Assembly: GCA_015680685.1 (NCBI GenBank)
Contig: MNCI01021501.1
Coordinates: 199,381 to 241,404, forward strand
DNA from: Gnetum montanum
Taxonomy: Eukaryota; Streptophyta; Gnetopsida; Gnetales; Gnetaceae
DNA length: 42,024 nucleotides
Direction of reading: 5' to 3'
Shown here: in pieces, positions 38,702-42,024 of the stretch
Layout: the number at the start of each line of letters is the position of its first letter
How positions within the stretch are numbered: the first letter of the stretch is position 1
Position numbers and translations under genes: made by a program
Notes under the pieces: model-generated
Database searches by the model: none
Told to the model about the DNA's origin: nothing
The model's input: only the letters and a program-made list of their open reading frames with translations

Positions 38702-41413
38702 ATGAAACCTCGCAAACAACCCCAGAGGCGACTGAACCCGAAACTAAAGCAAATTGTTAAGGAAGAACTTGAACAGCTTCTCAAGGCCGGGTTCATTTAC
38801 CCTATCGCTGACAGCGAATGGGTTAGTCCTCTCGTCATTGTACCAAAAAAGGGAGGTAAATGGAGGGTATGTATAGATTTTAGGCTGTTAAATATGGCAA
38901 CATTCAAAGACCACTTTCCACTACCATTTGTGGATCAAGTCTTAGACACTATCGCAGGGCATCGCTACTATAGTTTTCTGGACGGATATAGCGGGTACAA
39001 CCAAATACGCATTGCACCAGAAGACCAGGCCAAAACAACGTTCACCAGTCCTTGGGGAACGTTCGCATATAAGCAAATGCCTTTTGGCTTATGTAATGCA
39101 CCTGCCACATTCCAACGCTTAGTTCTAAGTATCTTTCAGCAACAAATAGGTAATGGAGTAGAAGTCTTCATGGACGACTTCTCCACCTATGGAACGAGCT
39201 TTGACCAAGCCCTCGACCGGTTAGAGCAGGTCTTGAAACGATGTGTTGAAACCAACCTCAAACTCAACTGGCAAAAGAGCCATTTGATGGTTCAAGAGGG
39301 CATAGTGTTGGGGCACAAAATTTCACAGTCAGGAATCGAGGTGGACCCCAAAAAGATTAAAGTCATCCAGGGAATCACTCGACAACCTGAAACCGTTAAA
39401 GATGTAAGATCATTCCTTGGACATACTGGCTACTACAGGAGGTTTATCACGAACTTCTCGAAGGTTGCCAAGCCGTTGGTAGAATTAACGAAGAAAGATG
39501 CGCCATTTGAGTGGACCAGGGAATGTGAGCAAGCATTCCAAGCTCTTAAACAGAGGCTTGTAGAAACCCCCATCCTACAAGCACCCGATTGGTCTAGACC
39601 ATTCCACATAATGACTGACGCATCCAATTATGCTTTAGGAGCTGTACTGACACAATTAGATGAGCAAAAACGACCATACTACATTCATTGTGCCAGCAAA
39701 AGTATTACCGGTGCACAACTTAACTACACAACTACGGAAAAAGAGTTAATGGCTGTTGTGTTTGCACTGGACAAGTTTAGGCACTATGTATTGGGCTACA
39801 AGGTATATATCCACACAGACCATAGTGCCATTAGGTTCCTGATGAATAAGCCAACAGTTAGCCCACGTATCATACGTTGGCTGGTAATTCTTCAAGAGTT
39901 CGATTTAACTATTGTAGACCGCAAAGGCACTGAGAATGTCGTCGCTGATCACCTATCCCGGTTGCGATGGGACAACAAAGAGGACGAATACACGGTATCT
40001 GATCATTTTCCTGACGAGGCCCTCTTTGCTGGTGTAATAAATAACCAACCCACGAACGTAAACTGGTACAGTAGCATTCTCACTTATCTAACCTCACAAC
40101 AAATGCCACAGAACTTAGACTTTAGAAAGAAGCAGCAGTTCCTCCACAACATCAAACATTTCATGGAAATTAGGGGGCAACTTTATAAAGTCTGCTCTGA
40201 TGGCCTAGTTCGATGGTGTGTCCCCGATCAAGATCAATTAAGAGTTCTCCAGGATGCTCATGACGGCCCTTGTGGAGGTCATTATGCTGGGAGACGCACA
40301 GCCACTAAAATCCTGCTCGCGGGATATTACTGGCCAACGCTATTTCGGGATGCCCATCAGTTTGCACAGTCCTGTGAGCGATGCCAACGTGATGGGGGGA
40401 TGACTACTAGGATGGAGGGTCCACAGCAGTGGATTCAACCTTTAGAACCCTTCGATATTTGGGGAATTGATTTCATGGGACCAATTACACCAATGTCCAA
40501 CGGGAAGGCCTATATAATCGTTGCTGTTGATTACCTAACTAAATGGGCCGAAGCAGCTGCTGTAACCGATTGTACATCATCTACAGCTGCCCGATTTGTA
40601 CAACAACAAATCATTAACAGGTTTGGTGTGCCTCGTGCACTTATTTCTGATAATGGGACACACTTTACAGGTGCAACCTTTCGAAAGTTGATGCAACGTT
40701 TAGGGGTTGAGCATAAACTGACCACACCTTATCACCCCCAAGCTAATGGTCAAGCTGAAGTTACCAATAGGGAGATTACCAGAATATTAACGCGGACAGT
40801 TAGCAAATTTAGGCGAGACTGGAGCACAAAACTAAATGACGCTCTTTGGGCGTATCGCTCCACTTGGAAGCTCCCTACAGGATATTCTCCCTACGAGCTC
40901 GTGTACGGAAAACTTCCAAAACTACCTATCCAAAGTGAACTCCGTACACTCTCCATGGCTTGTGAACTTCACTTGGATCTCGACCTAGCACAAAAGCAAC
41001 GACTAGCCACCTTAAATGTGCTAGATGAAAATCGATTAGTTGCACTGTCGTTAAATGAGTTACACAAGGCCCACAATAAACAACGGCATGACTTGAGGAT
41101 CCGAAGGTTTAGGTATAAACCAGGAGATAAGGTTTTTTACTGGAACCCCACGCATGTACCTCAACGTACGAAGTTTCAAACCCTGTGGGAAGGACCTTAC
41201 ATTATTCATACTACCTTCCCTTCGGGGGCCATGATGATATATAAGCCTGATAGCCCAGATAAACGACTATTAGTTAATGTACAACAGACAAAACCTTTCC
41301 GTGTATCTGCGACAGCCAGTACAGGCCACGATTCTGATAATGGTCAACCTCGCTCACTTTTTCGGATCTCTCCCTCACAACTCAGTCATGGGGGAGATGG
41401 CCACCTATGCTAA
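38702..41413 (+). CDS. pol: Pol of A2: reverse transcriptase, RNase H, integrase
   Basis: 903 codons from an internal Met; the true reading starts upstream and was probably one frame with gag-pro. RT: QRRLNPKLKQIVKEELEQLL, WRVCIDFRLLNMAT, YYSFLDGYSGYNQI, MPFGLCNAPATFQR, active site FMDD (156-159). RNase H: catalytic D306 (MTDASN), E346/E348 region (TEKEL), D373 (HTDHSA). Integrase: zinc domain H520, H527, C558, C561; catalytic D590 (WGIDFMG), D650 (ISDNGTHF), E686 (GQAEVTNRE), the last two separated by 35 residues. The C-terminal part has GDKVFYWN and LWEGPY. All key residues are present, so it could be active. No chromodomain and no second RNase H, which separates A2 from B and C. Confidence 0.93.
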   Translation: MKPRKQPQRRLNPKLKQIVKEELEQLLKAGFIYPIADSEWVSPLVIVPKKGGKWRVCIDFRLLNMATFKDHFPLPFVDQVLDTIAGHRYYSFLDGYSGYNQIRIAPEDQAKTTFTSPWGTFAYKQMPFGLCNAPATFQRLVLSIFQQQIGNGVEVFMDDFSTYGTSFDQALDRLEQVLKRCVETNLKLNWQKSHLMVQEGIVLGHKISQSGIEVDPKKIKVIQGITRQPETVKDVRSFLGHTGYYRRFITNFSKVAKPLVELTKKDAPFEWTRECEQAFQALKQRLVETPILQAPDWSRPFHIMTDASNYALGAVLTQLDEQKRPYYIHCASKSITGAQLNYTTTEKELMAVVFALDKFRHYVLGYKVYIHTDHSAIRFLMNKPTVSPRIIRWLVILQEFDLTIVDRKGTENVVADHLSRLRWDNKEDEYTVSDHFPDEALFAGVINNQPTNVNWYSSILTYLTSQQMPQNLDFRKKQQFLHNIKHFMEIRGQLYKVCSDGLVRWCVPDQDQLRVLQDAHDGPCGGHYAGRRTATKILLAGYYWPTLFRDAHQFAQSCERCQRDGGMTTRMEGPQQWIQPLEPFDIWGIDFMGPITPMSNGKAYIIVAVDYLTKWAEAAAVTDCTSSTAARFVQQQIINRFGVPRALISDNGTHFTGATFRKLMQRLGVEHKLTTPYHPQANGQAEVTNREITRILTRTVSKFRRDWSTKLNDALWAYRSTWKLPTGYSPYELVYGKLPKLPIQSELRTLSMACELHLDLDLAQKQRLATLNVLDENRLVALSLNELHKAHNKQRHDLRIRRFRYKPGDKVFYWNPTHVPQRTKFQTLWEGPYIIHTTFPSGAMMIYKPDSPDKRLLVNVQQTKPFRVSATASTGHDSDNGQPRSLFRISPSQLSHGGDGHLC
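41382..41400 (+). other. Internal polypurine-like tract at the pol end
   Basis: GGGGGAGATGG preceded by TCAGTCAT, inside the last codons of pol. The first 13 bases are identical to 198-210, directly before the A1 LTR. Athila and related elements often carry a purine tract at the pol end in addition to the one before the 3' LTR. Confidence 0.5.
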
Positions 41414-42024
41414 TCATATGGGGCCCTCAATTCTTTTTCAGTTTTTGTTTTACACGTTTTTGTTTTACAACGTTTTTGTTTTTCACATTTTTGTTTTACA
41501 AATTTCTTTAACTTTTCTTATTTTTTGTTTTACAACATCGTTATATTTTTCTATCTTTTTGTATGTGTGTGTGTGTGTCATCCATCATGTAAATTTGTCA
41601 CCCAATCAGTGTTCGGGCCGATGGGATGAACTGTTTTCCATTGATTGCTAATGTTTGGTTTTTACCTTTAAGTTACATTGTTGATACTAAGGTATGTTCT
41701 TTTGATATGGCAGGCAGTGAGACCACTTCATCCATCCATCCATCAAGTCTATGGTTTCCCTTGGCTTGGAAATGTACAGTCCCCTTCTAATAAGAACTTT
41801 AACGAACTAGTGACTGGGTATTTCTCAAACTAAGGGCAGACTCAAGGATTTGAAACGGGTGTGACTTCAAGGGAACTTGGTGCTCTTGTGTTGGTCTTTC
41901 ACTTGGGTGCTCGGATGTTTTCTTCTTGGGTTTTCTTATCGTTCCGATGTAACCCAATAATCGGAAGCTGAGACAATAAAAATAAAGAAGTCTTTGCATG
42001 GTGTGGTCCCCACGCATAAAAACA
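41414..42024 (+). other. 3' non-coding region of A2
   Basis: 611 bp, T-rich at first, to the end of the window. No envelope-like ORF begins here. A TG microsatellite is near 41566-41578. The 3' LTR is not reached. Confidence 0.6.
41437..41545 (+). repeat. T-rich tandem repeats after A2 pol
   Basis: Imperfect copies of a unit of about 18 bp built on TTTTTGTTTTACAACG. Confidence 0.75.

Larger units (their letters stand above)
34514..42024 (+). mobile_element. Athila-like LTR retrotransposon A2 (3' end outside)
   Basis: Youngest-looking element: 5' LTR, tRNA-Asp-type primer site, a 976-codon gag-protease frame and a 903-codon RT-RNase H-integrase frame, then 3' non-coding sequence to the window end. 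VFMDDFS, WGIDFMG and the zinc-knuckle spacing put it with Athila. The only coding defects lie around the N at 38624. The 5' flank AGTGT (34509-34513) is the expected target duplication if the element is complete. Confidence 0.9.

Noticed and set aside
41277-41651. Envelope-like ORF after A2 pol
   Set aside because: It overlaps pol in another frame and its hydrophobic part comes from T-rich tandem repeats.

Overview
This window is plant repetitive DNA with no recognisable host gene, rRNA, tRNA or CRISPR. It is a stack of nested LTR retrotransposons of the Ty3/gypsy order. The lineages seen (Tat-like with a second RNase H, Athila-like with a tRNA-Asp-type primer site), the size of the elements, the nesting and the heavy C-to-T style decay point to a land plant with a large genome, possibly a gymnosperm; the species cannot be read from the sequence.

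Layout: (1) 1-1311, 3' end and rearranged 3' LTR of an Athila-like element (A1). (2) About 1312-3210, minus-strand LTR and gag start of another element (E). (3) 3907-4244, a RT/RNase H remnant (D) interrupted by element B. (4) 4245-12864, left part of an old Tat-like element B on the plus strand: LTR, primer site, decayed gag and protease, a repeat array, then a gene running ANTISENSE to gag-pol. (5) 12865-30216, a complete 17.35-kb Tat-like element C on the minus strand, with two 1275-bp LTRs and a 5-bp target duplication (GTAGG). It carries gag, protease, a repeat array, a 4.4-kb antisense multi-exon gene, RT, RNase H, a second RNase H, integrase, a second array and a polypurine tract. C landed inside the antisense gene of B. 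(6) 30222-about 32530, right part of B: rest of its antisense gene, an LTR-like fragment fused to the 3' half of integrase, and a second array. (7) About 33170-34490, a degenerate tandem array of about 200 bp period. (8) 34514 to the window end, a young Athila-like element A2: 5' LTR, primer site, gag-protease ORF and pol ORF. Its 3' LTR lies outside the window.

The most interesting object is the antisense gene shared by B and C. It lies between protease and RT/integrase, on the strand opposite to gag-pol. Its exons align between the two divergent elements over several blocks and its candidate splice junctions fall at corresponding places. In C its second exon resembles a decayed FCP1/NIF-type HAD phosphatase domain. 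In C the interval holding it is bounded, on the gag-pol strand, by a GT and an AG that would join the protease and RT frames in phase, recalling the protease-RT intron known from Ogre elements. An antisense gene keeps its introns through reverse transcription, because the genomic RNA is spliced only on the other strand. All copies here are pseudogenes, so function is unknown.

Three single N bases (862, 1245, 38624) sit at structurally suspicious points and probably mark assembly joins.
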